Shown here piece after piece: positions 1 to 8,979 of a DNA stretch of 64,000 nucleotides. Numbering within the stretch: the stretch's first letter is position 1; the number at the start of each line of letters is the position of its first letter. The stretch is taken from contig NZ_JAAMNH020000001.1 in NCBI RefSeq assembly GCF_011065935.2, forward strand, positions 5,291,001 to 5,355,000. The letters are read 5' to 3'. The notes below the pieces were generated by a model, which was not told where the DNA came from, made no database searches, and was given only the letters and a program-made list of their open reading frames with translations. This stretch comes from Clostridium estertheticum. GTDB taxonomy: Bacteria > Bacillota > Clostridia > Clostridiales > Clostridiaceae. Position numbers and translations under genes: made by a program.

Positions 1-480
1 TCCCTCTACAATACCATTTTCTATGAGTTCAACTAGGCCCGCACAGGGGAGAGATATCATGTTTACTTCTTTTTTGTATTGCTCCATTAAATTACTGAAC
101 TTCTTTTCAGCAAGTGTCATCGGAGTCGCCATAATAATTATACTTTTACCCCTACTTATTTCCACAGCAGGCTTTAGTGCTGGCTCTATACCAATTATAG
201 GTATGTCCTTATATCTCTCACGAAGATCATCTATAGCTGCACTAGTTGCAGTATTACAAGCAATTACTACTACTTTTACCCCTTTATCCAAAAGAAAATC
301 TACTGCATTAAAAGTTAATTTTTTAACTTCATTTACATCTTTAGTTCCATAAGGCGCATTTATTGAATCTCCGAAATACACAAAATCTTCATTGGGCAGT
401 ATTTTTAAAGATTCCTTTAATACACTTATGCCACCAACTCCTGAGTCAAAAAATCCTATTGGTCTTTCTTTATTATTCAC
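1..480 (-). CDS. murI: Glutamate racemase, N-terminal part (runs off the window)
   Basis: Converts L-glutamate to D-glutamate for peptidoglycan precursors in the cytoplasm. The reverse-strand reading starts at a GTG (478-480) after a weak GGTGAT ribosome site and gives about 160 residues. It contains the FFDSGVGG motif with the first catalytic region near residue 10 and the ACNTATSAA motif carrying the first catalytic cysteine. The second Cys/His half lies beyond base 1. Apart from the window edge it appears intact. The family match is strong because both motifs are spaced as in MurI. Confidence 0.9.
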   Translation of the reverse strand, partial: MNNKERPIGFFDSGVGGISVLKESLKILPNEDFVYFGDSINAPYGTKDVNEVKKLTFNAVDFLLDKGVKVVVIACNTATSAAIDDLRERYKDIPIIGIEPALKPAVEISRGKSIIIMATPMTLAEKKFSNLMEQYKKEVNMISLPCAGLVELIENGIVEG

Positions 481-643
481 ATTATCACCGCCATATTAAG
501 ATTATAATTCTACATTTATTTTATAAAATGAAAGCTATACATTATCATAACCACATTTTTTAGTCACACATACACATTGTATTAAATAATATATTATTAA
601 GTCTATCCATTTAGTTAAATAATAACATAAAGGAGGAAACATT

Positions 644-940
644 ATGCCTTCGGCACCTAATTTCAATAAAATAAAAGATTCAATAAGCAATGGATTTGGA
701 GTTATCTCAAACAAGTCTGAAATTTTTATCGAAATATCTAAACTTAAATATAAAATTCATTCTGAAGAAAATAGTATGGAAGATCTGTACAAAGATATGG
801 GAAAGGAATTGTACACACTTTTCAAAACTAATAACCATATCGATGACTCCCTATTAGATTATTGTAATACATTAAAGAAAATAGAAACCCGCATAAAAGC
901 TCTTGAAAAAGAACTTCATAAAATTGATAATAAAAACTAA
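644..940 (+). CDS. Small conserved hypothetical protein, helical
   Basis: A 98-residue cytoplasmic protein with a strong AAAGGAGGAAAC ribosome site before the ATG. It has no signal peptide or membrane segment. Charged, heptad-like sequence suggests two or three helices, with a coiled-coil-like stretch near residues 75-95. I do not recognise the family with certainty. It is a single-gene unit: murI diverges on its left, and it converges with the MATE gene across a shared terminator on its right. Confidence 0.75.
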   Translation: MPSAPNFNKIKDSISNGFGVISNKSEIFIEISKLKYKIHSEENSMEDLYKDMGKELYTLFKTNNHIDDSLLDYCNTLKKIETRIKALEKELHKIDNKN

Positions 941-960
941 AAGCTTATTTTGTATAATAT

Positions 961-1000
961 ATAAAATAGTGATGAACCGCACTATTTTATATATTTTTTT
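961..1000. terminator. Bidirectional rho-independent terminator
   Basis: An 11-bp perfect stem (961-971 with 980-990) with an 8-base loop is followed by a T-run at 993-1000. It sits between convergent genes and can serve both strands. Confidence 0.8.
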
Positions 1001-1008
1001 GATCATGT

Positions 1009-2379
1009 TTATATAATTACATCCTTATCTTCACTATGTAATCTATTTAGATGTTTAATTTCTACAAATAGGAATATGGCTGTTAAAATTGAAGCTATTG
1101 CATCTGAGCTAGGCCCTGACATCCATACACCATTTAATTCATAAAATCTTGGTAAAATAAATAACAATGGTATAAGGATTATAACTTGCCTGCTTAGTCC
1201 TAAAAATATGGATATTTTAGCTTTACCTATAGCTTGAAAATAGTTGGAACTAACTATTTGAAAGCCTATTACAGGAATCATAAATAGGTATATTCTAATG
1301 CCATGGGCACCTATAGCTAGCAGTTCTGGGTCCTTATTAAATATACTTATAAGTTGTTTCGGAAATAACTGTATAATTATAAATCCAGTGGTTGTAATCA
1401 CTGTAGCTGCGAGTATTGCCAGTTTTAAAGCTTGCTTTACACGATTATATTTTTTTGCTCCATAATTGTATCCAATAATTGGTTGGCACCCTTGGTTTAT
1501 TCCAAAAATAGGCATTAGTACCATCATGGCGATACTCATAATAACTCCCATAGATCCCAGGGCTAAATCACCACCATATTTAACTAAACTTCTATTAGAA
1601 ATAATAGTTACTATACTTGCTGCTATTTGCATGGAAAATGGAGACATGCCTATAGCAAAAATACCCATTACAACCTTAGCATTTAATCTTAAATTTTTGT
1701 AGCGTATTTTTAATACACTCTTTCCACCAAAGAAATAGTATAATACCCATATAGTATTTACAGCTTGTGAAATAACCGTTGCAATAGCTGCTCCTCTAGT
1801 TCCCATATGGAAAACAAAAATGAAAAGTGGATCTAAAATTGTATTTAATATTCCACCAATTAACATTGTAAACATAGCTACTCTTGGATTTCCTTCAGAT
1901 CGTATAGAATTATTAAGTCCAAAGCCTATATTTTGAAAGATTACACCTATAAGTATTATTGTTATATATTCCTTGGCATAAGGCAAGGTCTCACTACTAG
2001 CCCCAAATTTTAATAGCATAGGTTCTAAAAATATAAGCCCTATAATAGTTACTAAAATCGAGGTTATGATAATGAGGGTAAGGGCATTTCCTAAAATACG
2101 TTCTGCCTCTTCTTTTTTTTGTTGTCCAAGTTTTATAGATATAAGTGCCGCAGTTCCAATTCCTACTAACATTCCAAAAGCTAGAATTATATTAGCAATG
2201 GGGAATGTAACTGTAACTCCTGTTAAGGCAATCTTCCCCACCCCTTCTATATGACCTATAAATATTCTATCTACCACGTTATACAGTGCATTAACTAGCA
2301 TGCCTACAATGGCTGGAATAGAGAACTTCATAAGTAGCTTACCTATATTCTCTTCTCCTAATTGTTTTGATTTATCCAA
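1009..2379 (-). CDS. MATE family multidrug/cation antiporter
   Basis: A 456-residue membrane protein with about twelve hydrophobic segments and the MATE N-terminal pattern (LLMKFSIPAIVGMLVNALYN, then D-R-I-F-I-G near residue 38). Family members export cationic drugs using a Na+ or H+ gradient. The length is normal for MATE (about 450). It appears to be transcribed alone: a terminator lies upstream at 2404-2444 and a shared one downstream at 961-1000. The substrate cannot be told from sequence. Confidence 0.92.
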   Translation of the reverse strand: MDKSKQLGEENIGKLLMKFSIPAIVGMLVNALYNVVDRIFIGHIEGVGKIALTGVTVTFPIANIILAFGMLVGIGTAALISIKLGQQKKEEAERILGNALTLIIITSILVTIIGLIFLEPMLLKFGASSETLPYAKEYITIILIGVIFQNIGFGLNNSIRSEGNPRVAMFTMLIGGILNTILDPLFIFVFHMGTRGAAIATVISQAVNTIWVLYYFFGGKSVLKIRYKNLRLNAKVVMGIFAIGMSPFSMQIAASIVTIISNRSLVKYGGDLALGSMGVIMSIAMMVLMPIFGINQGCQPIIGYNYGAKKYNRVKQALKLAILAATVITTTGFIIIQLFPKQLISIFNKDPELLAIGAHGIRIYLFMIPVIGFQIVSSNYFQAIGKAKISIFLGLSRQVIILIPLLFILPRFYELNGVWMSGPSSDAIASILTAIFLFVEIKHLNRLHSEDKDVII

Positions 2380-2403
2380 CTAATCACCCATTTCATATAA
2401 TGC

Positions 2404-2444
2404 AAAATAACCAACCTTATATTAAATCCCATGTTGGTTATTTT
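2404..2444 (-). terminator. Terminator after the TDE2712-like gene
   Basis: A 12-bp perfect inverted repeat (2404-2415 with 2433-2444) lies downstream of the gene ending at 2477. On the minus strand it is followed by an AT-rich but not pure T tract. Confidence 0.6.
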
Positions 2445-2476
2445 ATATATTATTTATTTATCCATATATTATTAAT

Positions 2477-3013
2477 TTATTTATTTATTAATTCCTTTAA
2501 TTTTTCTACTATGTACTCATTAAGTTCGATATCTCCAATATATGTTTTATTCTCAACAAAATCAGGCTTTACTCTAAAGAAATTAATCACTAGTTTATTT
2601 CCTGTAATTATATACTCATCTGAATGTAGTGGTGAGAATATAACCTCTATTTCATTATATTTATTAGCACCTTTAAGTTGTGAAAGTTTCCCTACTAGAC
2701 TCGCCAAATTAAGTTTCTTTATAGGGGCAGCCATAGCATTTGTATACTCAGCGTCCTCCATCATCCACATATTGTTATTCCAAAATTTTCTTTCCTTCTT
2801 GTTTCCAGTAAAAGGTTCCCTATTCTTTATTGCACTTAAAGCTCTTCTTACTGATTCTCCATTAAATTCCTCATCATAGGCACAGGTTAACCCTGGCATA
2901 TCAGCTACGTCATAGAAAAATTTTTCTGCCACATTCTCTTTTTCACTTGCCGCTTGCCAAAAATAAAGCATAGCTTCTACCGCTTCTAAATTCACTTTAA
3001 TTCTTTGTAACAT
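2477..3013 (-). CDS. TDE2712-family conserved protein
   Basis: A 178-residue soluble protein. The N-terminal pattern (LQRIKVNLEAVEAMLYFWQA, then ADMPGLTCAYDEEFN) matches, from memory, a small family annotated as TDE2712 in clostridia and treponemes. No biochemical role is known to me. It has no membrane segments. It has its own ribosome site (GGAGAAATG context) and is followed by a hairpin. The DUF503 gene lies 114 bases upstream in the same direction, so co-transcription is possible but not shown. Confidence 0.7.
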   Translation of the reverse strand: MLQRIKVNLEAVEAMLYFWQAASEKENVAEKFFYDVADMPGLTCAYDEEFNGESVRRALSAIKNREPFTGNKKERKFWNNNMWMMEDAEYTNAMAAPIKKLNLASLVGKLSQLKGANKYNEIEVIFSPLHSDEYIITGNKLVINFFRVKPDFVENKTYIGDIELNEYIVEKLKELINK

Positions 3014-3127
3014 TTCATTTCTCCTTTCAATATCAACTGTCTATTAAATAAATTGTTTGTTTTGTTAAAACCACTCATATATAATATTTCTACACATAAG
3101 CCTAAAACCCTTTGGTTAAGATAAAAT

Positions 3128-3409
3128 TTATAAAATTTCCATCTCCACTTTTTCCACAATAGCTTCTGTATTATCCTCTATAAAGTCCAGTACATTTTGT
3201 ATAATACTATTAGCATGTCTCGAATCATTACTAACACAGGCAATCCCAATAACAATAGATTGGTGTAAATCTTGATTCTCAACCTCAGCTATAGAAACAT
3301 TAAACTTGTTTTTCACCTTGGCTATGGTGCTTCTTAGTATCATTCTTTTCTCTTTTAATGAATGAACCCAATTTGCATATAAATATATTTTACCTGTACC
3401 TATAATCAT
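3128..3409 (-). CDS. DUF503 / YlxP-like protein
   Basis: A 93-residue protein with the YlxP signature: a short beta-strand start (MIIGTGKIYLYANWVHSLKEK), then SKR-like K-x-x-x-x-R and a C-terminal alternating pattern. In Bacillus, YlxP is encoded beside ribosome-maturation genes and its exact role is unsettled. Here it stands outside that context, with a 236-base gap to the FGGY kinase. Length and pattern agree with the family. Confidence 0.85.
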   Translation of the reverse strand: MIIGTGKIYLYANWVHSLKEKRMILRSTIAKVKNKFNVSIAEVENQDLHQSIVIGIACVSNDSRHANSIIQNVLDFIEDNTEAIVEKVEMEIL

Positions 3410-3645
3410 AATTCTATTTCCTTTCTATTCATTGTAGCACTAATTTTACTTTCTATAGTTTAATTATACCCCAAAAACATCGAATTATGAATTGCACTCA
3501 TGAAGATTAAATCATGTATGAATGTGGCGGATAGTATCTACAGTAAGTATAAAATTTATCCGGAGTGACTTGCAATAAGTAGCGAAAGGGCTATTGAAAT
3601 TGCATTTAGAAATTCTTCTTTTGCGTTCTACATCTACATAAACCT
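3410..3645. other. Gene-free stretch with an imperfect hairpin
   Basis: Between DUF503 and the kinase stop codon I see no ORF with a ribosome site. Positions 3571-3604 can fold as TGCAAT/ATTGCA outside and TAGC/GCTA inside. There is no U-run, so it is not a standard terminator. It could be a processed 3' UTR or a decayed element. Confidence 0.3.
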
Positions 3646-5202
3646 TTAATATTTTGGATATCCTGTTATCTCTTTAATGTCCTTATATAAATTCTTAAGG
3701 CTAGGATAAATTTTTAGGTATACCTTATTATAAAGCTTTGAGTAAATCTCAGAATTACGAGTATTAGGCGTAAACTCCTTTGTCCTTTTAAACATATGTT
3801 TTATAGCCTCTTCATAAGATCTATATACTCCCAAGGCTACATAGCCTATAATCGAAGCTCCAAGTCCTGATATTTCATGGGTTTGCCCCCTATATATTTT
3901 TCTATTTAACATGTCCGCAGTTATTTGGCAAATAGTATCACTTTGTGAACCGCCTCCACAAACTGCAATCTCCACTATTTTTTTCCCTGTTTTTTTCTCT
4001 ATTTTTTCAATTCCCTCAAGCAGCGCATAGTTAATGCCCTCTATAATTGCTCTGTAAATATGTGCTCTAGTATGTACATCCCCAAAACCAATTATTGCAC
4101 CTTTTGCATCTGGCATTTTTAGTCCTGGACCCCAATAAGGCTGGAGAATAAGTCCATGAGAACCTGGTGGTATTTCATCTAATCTCTCATTTAAAAGGAC
4201 CTCTGGTGATATCCCCTTGAGAAGAGCATCCTTCATCTCTCTCATAGAAAATTCTTTTTTAAACCAACTTATCATCCAATATCCTCTGAATATTTCTACC
4301 TCGGGATTATAATATCCCTGCATAGCAGATGGGTAGGAAGGCATAAACTTTATAGGTTCGATATATTTCTTTGATGTAGTTTGCACTGTGGCAGTAGTCC
4401 CAAAACTTATACTTGCAGAGCTAGTGTCTAAACATCCATTTCCTAAAGTCTCACAACCCTTATCTGAAGCCCCAGCTACTAGAGTAGTTCCTTCTCTTAT
4501 TCCTGTAAGCTCCGATGCAACCTTTGTTATTTGTCCTATGGTTTCGCCTGGATTTACAAGTAGTGGCAATTTTTCTCTTTCTATTCCAAAAAGTGTCCAC
4601 CTATAACTCATATTACTTTTTGGCCAACACTTGTTTTTATAATCAAAAGGTATATGTGCTATTTGATTAGCTATTGAATCTACAATTTTTCCAGTAAGCT
4701 TAAAATGAAAATATGCCGAAATAAGAATATATTTATCTGTTTTTTCCCAGATTTCTGGTTCATGCTGCTTTATCCAATAAGCCTTCCCTTTTTTTTGTGA
4801 GATGCTAATAGCTTCCTTCATACCAATAGTTCTAAATGCTAAATTTTCAATACTTGAGAACTCGTCGACCACATCTGCTGTTCTTTGGTCTAGCCAAAGA
4901 ATAGCGGGCCTTAGTACATTTTGCTCTTTATCTAGGTTAATGCATGTATCTCGCATGGTTGTTACCACTACCGCTTCTACCTTTTTCCAAATATCTTGGC
5001 AGTCAGCCTTAAGCTCTTTGCATACTATACATAAATTATCCCAATATACCTCTGGATTCTGTTCTGCAAAGCCAGGGAACGTCGAAAAATAAGGTTCAAA
5101 TTCTCTTCTTTTCTTATGGATCAATGTTCCATTTTTATCAAAGATAAGCGCCCTTATACTTTGTGTTCCGCAATCTATGGTAAGCACATACTTATCACTC
5201 AT
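3646..5202 (-). CDS. FGGY-family carbohydrate kinase
   Basis: A 518-residue cytoplasmic sugar or polyol kinase of the FGGY family. Residues 5-25 hold the N-terminal phosphate-binding pattern (TIDCGTQSIRALIFD). The C-terminal half has the nucleotide-binding pattern around CGGGSQSDTICQITADML and HEISGLGASIIGY. Substrate is not assignable: the length fits xylulokinase-like, glycerol kinase-like and AI-2 kinase-like groups. The start lies 10 bases after the histidine kinase stop, so it is probably translated from the two-component operon mRNA, which hints that the sensor controls sugar phosphorylation. Confidence 0.88.
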   Translation of the reverse strand: MSDKYVLTIDCGTQSIRALIFDKNGTLIHKKRREFEPYFSTFPGFAEQNPEVYWDNLCIVCKELKADCQDIWKKVEAVVVTTMRDTCINLDKEQNVLRPAILWLDQRTADVVDEFSSIENLAFRTIGMKEAISISQKKGKAYWIKQHEPEIWEKTDKYILISAYFHFKLTGKIVDSIANQIAHIPFDYKNKCWPKSNMSYRWTLFGIEREKLPLLVNPGETIGQITKVASELTGIREGTTLVAGASDKGCETLGNGCLDTSSASISFGTTATVQTTSKKYIEPIKFMPSYPSAMQGYYNPEVEIFRGYWMISWFKKEFSMREMKDALLKGISPEVLLNERLDEIPPGSHGLILQPYWGPGLKMPDAKGAIIGFGDVHTRAHIYRAIIEGINYALLEGIEKIEKKTGKKIVEIAVCGGGSQSDTICQITADMLNRKIYRGQTHEISGLGASIIGYVALGVYRSYEEAIKHMFKRTKEFTPNTRNSEIYSKLYNKVYLKIYPSLKNLYKDIKEITGYPKY

Positions 5203-5212
5203 TTTTGTCCCC

Positions 5213-6658
5213 CTATAATTTGATTATAAATTTGCAACCTTTATCTATATCCTGTACTAAACATATACTTCCTCCATGCTTTTCGATTATAGCCTTTGAT
5301 ATGGAAAGTCCAAGCCCTGTACCACCATTTTTGGAGTTTCTTGTAGCATCTACTCTAACAAAAGGTTCAAAAATATCCCCTTCAAATTCATCAGGTATTC
5401 CTACCCCATCATCCTCAATTATAATTACAACCCTGCTATAAGATATTAAAAGCTTGATGCTGATTGTAATCCCGGGGCTATTATATTTAATACTATTTAG
5501 TATAATATTACTTAAAGCCCTATCTAAGTTTTTTCTATCAAATGAAACCTCCACTTCATCCTCGGTGATATCAAACTGGTATTTCACACCCACTTGATCC
5601 ATCATTGGAACATATCCTGCAATAAGTTCTCTTAAAAACTCACCTATATCATGTTTGCCTATATCTAATTTGTATTCCGTACTTTCAACACGAGAAAACT
5701 CAAAAAGATCTTGAATTAAATCATTTGCACGTCTACTATTATTATTAATAACTTTTAACAACTTATTTTTATCTTCTGGTAAAATATCATCATTTTCCAA
5801 TAAAAATTCTGAATATCCTAATATACTTGTTAATGGATTTTTTAAATCATGAGATATATCAAGAATCATTCTTTTTCTGTTATTTTCTGCTTTTTTCTTT
5901 AGTAATTTTTCTTGCTGTATTTTTTCTGCCATGGAATTAAAAGCATCCTTTAGTTGGCCTATTTCATTTAAAGAATTAATTTCAACTCTGGCTGAATATT
6001 CGCCATTTTTTATAGTATTAACCCCTTGCAAAAGTTTTTTTAAGGGTTTAACAAAAATCCTTGATGTAAGTTTTGAATAAAGTATCATTGTAGATAATAA
6101 AAATATAAATATTATAAAGGGAAATATCGTTAAAAAAGTAAATCTAGTCTTTTTAGGGTTACTGGCTTCTTCTATTTGGTCTTTATGTTCAAGTCCCCAG
6201 GTATATGCATCAAAAATACTGTCAGGCATAGCCGTAATTAAAATAAAATCTTTCCCATCTCCATATTTACTAGTATAAAAATAACCATCCTTTAAATTAT
6301 TAGTAATCATATCTTCATAATATTTTACGGGGTATCTAAATCCGATTTTATGTTTACTTCCATTTTCCATAACTATAACTAGGTTTTTATCAAGTACCTC
6401 CACATAGCCCTTGTGCTTTATAAAATTTGAAACGTTAATATCCTTATAATTTTGGTTTATAATATATAAAGCTGTACTATTATTTGTTGTTGAATCATTA
6501 TAATTAATAGAAAAATAGAATAGTAGTGATCCCATGGTTAATATAAAGATCCCAATTAAAATAATCAGAAAGAAAATATAATTTATAAATAATTGCGTTT
6601 CCATTTTTTTACTTTTAAAGTATGTGGCTATTTTCTTTAATTTATTTTTATTAATCAT
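5213..6658 (-). CDS. Membrane sensor histidine kinase (HisKA/HATPase)
   Basis: A 481-residue two-component sensor. It has a first membrane segment at about residues 20-45, an extracellular loop of about 125 residues, a second membrane segment near 175-200, HAMP, a HisKA H-box (LDISHDLKNPLTSILGYSEF), an N-box (NIILNSIKYN), and G-boxes (DDGVGIPDE, GGTGLGLS). I chose the ATG at 6656-6658 because GGAG lies 7 bases before it. This ATG overlaps the end of the regulator gene, giving translational coupling. It phosphorylates the partner regulator just upstream. Confidence 0.93.
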   Translation of the reverse strand: MINKNKLKKIATYFKSKKMETQLFINYIFFLIILIGIFILTMGSLLFYFSINYNDSTTNNSTALYIINQNYKDINVSNFIKHKGYVEVLDKNLVIVMENGSKHKIGFRYPVKYYEDMITNNLKDGYFYTSKYGDGKDFILITAMPDSIFDAYTWGLEHKDQIEEASNPKKTRFTFLTIFPFIIFIFLLSTMILYSKLTSRIFVKPLKKLLQGVNTIKNGEYSARVEINSLNEIGQLKDAFNSMAEKIQQEKLLKKKAENNRKRMILDISHDLKNPLTSILGYSEFLLENDDILPEDKNKLLKVINNNSRRANDLIQDLFEFSRVESTEYKLDIGKHDIGEFLRELIAGYVPMMDQVGVKYQFDITEDEVEVSFDRKNLDRALSNIILNSIKYNSPGITISIKLLISYSRVVIIIEDDGVGIPDEFEGDIFEPFVRVDATRNSKNGGTGLGLSISKAIIEKHGGSICLVQDIDKGCKFIIKL

Positions 6659-7343
6659 GATTCTTCTCCATTTTATATCCAATGCCTCTTATGGTTTTTA
6701 AATATTTGGGGTTTTTAGGATCAGCTTCAATCTTTTCTCTAATATGACTTATATGCACCATAATAGTATTTGAGTCTCCATAATATGGATTTTCCCAAAC
6801 TATTTCATATAGCTGTTTTTTAGTGTATACCTTTCCTGGGTTCTCTAAAATAAACTCAAGTAGCCTGTATTCCTTTGGATTTAAAGCTAATTCTACGTTG
6901 TTTTTATAAATACTACAACTTTCCTTATCAAGCATTAATTCTCCAATTACTGTTCCAGTTTTATGAGTTTTATTAGAATATTTATAATATCGTCGTAGCT
7001 GAGCATTAACTCGTGCAATTATTTCAATAGGACTAAAAGGTTTTATAACATAATCATCTGCACCTAGTCCAAGCCCAAGAATCTTATCTGACTCTTCTTC
7101 TCTTGCAGTTATAAAAATTATCGGTATTTCACTAGTTTCTCTAATCTTTTTTAAAACCTTAAACCCATCAATTTTTGGGATCATAACATCAAGTAGTGCA
7201 ATATCTATATCTTCATTTTGAAATATATCTAAAGCTTGTACTCCATCTTCTGCTGTGAAAATCCTATATCCTTCTTTTGATAAATGAATTTCTAGCAATT
7301 CTCTTATATCTTGTTCATCTTCTACAATTAGAATATTCATCAT
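6651..7343 (-). CDS. OmpR/PhoB-family response regulator
   Basis: A 230-residue regulator with a receiver domain at residues 1-118 (acidic VEDEQD, phospho-acceptor Asp in IALLDVMIPKIDG, lysine in the PFSP region) and a winged-helix DNA-binding domain at 130-228 (PKEYRLLEFILENPGKVYTK). It is the first gene of an apparent three-gene operon: regulator, sensor kinase (overlapping), FGGY kinase. The target genes are unknown; the operon itself is a natural candidate. Confidence 0.94.
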   Translation of the reverse strand: MMNILIVEDEQDIRELLEIHLSKEGYRIFTAEDGVQALDIFQNEDIDIALLDVMIPKIDGFKVLKKIRETSEIPIIFITAREEESDKILGLGLGADDYVIKPFSPIEIIARVNAQLRRYYKYSNKTHKTGTVIGELMLDKESCSIYKNNVELALNPKEYRLLEFILENPGKVYTKKQLYEIVWENPYYGDSNTIMVHISHIREKIEADPKNPKYLKTIRGIGYKMEKNHD

Positions 7344-7404
7344 GTAATCCCCCCGTTCCTATATACATTGTACCTCCAAAGTACACTTAAACTCAACAAA
7401 AATG

Positions 7405-7530
7405 GAAAAGTATATATTACTACAACTTCATTTCGCATCGCTGAGTAATTCTAAACAAATTTTAATGAGAGATACTAAAAAGTGCAAACTCGCTAGCGCT
7501 CAAATGAAGTTTACGTAATATATACTTTTC
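7405..7530. repeat. Long imperfect inverted repeat, MITE-like
   Basis: The arms 7405-7433 and 7502-7530 are reverse complements at 26 of 29 positions and enclose 68 bases. The outer 16 bases, GAAAAGTATATATTAC, are perfect. AAAAGTATATATTACTA recurs exactly at 49299-49315 in another hairpin. The block lies between the pdp terminator and the response-regulator start. It could be a small non-autonomous element or a large regulatory hairpin. Confidence 0.55.
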
Positions 7531-7550
7531 TTAGCGCACTAAAAGAATAG

Positions 7551-7582
7551 AAAATAAAAAATAGAAGGTCTACCCCCTCTAT
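7551..7582 (-). terminator. Terminator of the deo operon
   Basis: An ATAGAAGG/CCCTCTAT-type stem (7561-7582) lies just after the pdp stop, and on the minus strand it is followed by a T-rich run (A-run at 7551-7560). Confidence 0.7.
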
Positions 7583-7605
7583 TCTTTGCTTTCTAGAATA
7601 TTTAA

Positions 7606-8931
7606 TTAATATCTTGTTATCCCATCTTTTGTAACAATACCTTTGATTAATTGTTTAGCTATTATTTTTTCTTGTACTATTTCATATGCATCTAATATCA
7701 TTTTTGTAGATAATTTTTGTTTTACAGCATCATTGGCATAAATAGTTGCAATAGCTTCGCCTTTCTTTACAAAATCTCCAATTTTTTTATTAAGAACAAT
7801 ACCAACTGATAAATCTATTATACTTTCTTTAGTTTCACGGCCAGCACCTAAAACTAAGGCTGCTCTTCCTATGTCATCAGCTTTTATTGCTTTTACATAG
7901 CCCTCGCAACTTGATATAATTAGCTCTACAATAGATGGTAATGGGAACATGGATGAATCATCCACATAAGCTGGATTTCCACCTTGTGCTACCACAAGTT
8001 GTCTTAATTTTTGTAGGCCTTTTCCTGATTTTATAATATCCACAAGTATTTCTCTTGCGACCTGCTCATCCTTTGCTTTTTCTCCTAGTACAAGCATATG
8101 TGCTCCTAGGGTTAAGCAAAGTTGTGTAAGATCTTCAGGGCCTTCACCTTTTAATGTATCTATAGCTTCTTTTACTTCTAGTGCATTACCAATTGCATAT
8201 CCTAGTGGTTGATCCATATCAGTTATTACGCCAATAGTGTTTCTACCCACATTATTTCCTATATCAACCATTTCTCTGGCAAGTTCAAACGCATCATCCT
8301 CATTTTTCATAAATGCACCGCTGCCTGTTTTTACATCAAGTACTATGGCATCTGCCCCTGAAGCTATTTTTTTACTCATTATGCTTCCTGCAATTAAAGA
8401 CATATTGTCAACAGTTGCAGTAACATCACGAAGTGCATATAGCTTTTTGTCTGCTGGCGCTAAATCAGCAGTTTGACCGCCTATAGCAATTTTAACTTCA
8501 TTTACATTTTGCATAAACTTTTCAATTGACATAGCAGTTGAAAAGCCCTCAAAGGATTCTAGCTTATCAATAGTGCCACCAGTATGTCCAAGCCCTCTTC
8601 CTGACATTTTAGCAACTGGTACTCCTGCGGCTGCAACAATAGGTCCAAGTATTAATGTAGTTGTATCACCTACACCTCCAGTACTATGTTTATCAACCTT
8701 TACACCTTTAATAGCAGATAAATCAATGGTTTCACCACTATTAACCATAGCCATTGTTAAATCTGCTGTTTCTCTCTTATTCATCTTTTGAAAGTAGATA
8801 GCCATAAGTAGTGCTGAAACTTGATAATCTGGTATAGTTCCATCTGTATATCCACCTACAAAAAAATTAATTTCTTCTGTAGTAAGTTCGTTACCATCTC
8901 TTTTTTTCATTATTAAATCATACATTCGCAT
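7606..8931 (-). CDS. pdp: Pyrimidine-nucleoside phosphorylase
   Basis: Cleaves thymidine, deoxyuridine or uridine with phosphate to the base and (deoxy)ribose-1-phosphate. It has the family signature KHSTGGVGDTTTLILGP and the glycine-rich MSGRGLGHTGGTIDKLES region, with normal length (441 residues). A TTG at 8940 abuts the GGAGG and cannot be the start. The ATG at 8929-8931 has GGAGG 9 bases upstream and begins MRMYDLIMKK as in relatives. It is the last gene of a lacI-deoC-pdp operon. Confidence 0.95.
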   Translation of the reverse strand: MRMYDLIMKKRDGNELTTEEINFFVGGYTDGTIPDYQVSALLMAIYFQKMNKRETADLTMAMVNSGETIDLSAIKGVKVDKHSTGGVGDTTTLILGPIVAAAGVPVAKMSGRGLGHTGGTIDKLESFEGFSTAMSIEKFMQNVNEVKIAIGGQTADLAPADKKLYALRDVTATVDNMSLIAGSIMSKKIASGADAIVLDVKTGSGAFMKNEDDAFELAREMVDIGNNVGRNTIGVITDMDQPLGYAIGNALEVKEAIDTLKGEGPEDLTQLCLTLGAHMLVLGEKAKDEQVAREILVDIIKSGKGLQKLRQLVVAQGGNPAYVDDSSMFPLPSIVELIISSCEGYVKAIKADDIGRAALVLGAGRETKESIIDLSVGIVLNKKIGDFVKKGEAIATIYANDAVKQKLSTKMILDAYEIVQEKIIAKQLIKGIVTKDGITRY

Positions 8932-8979
8932 AGTACTCAACCTCCAATTACTTGTTTTATTTTTTGCATATCTTCAGAT

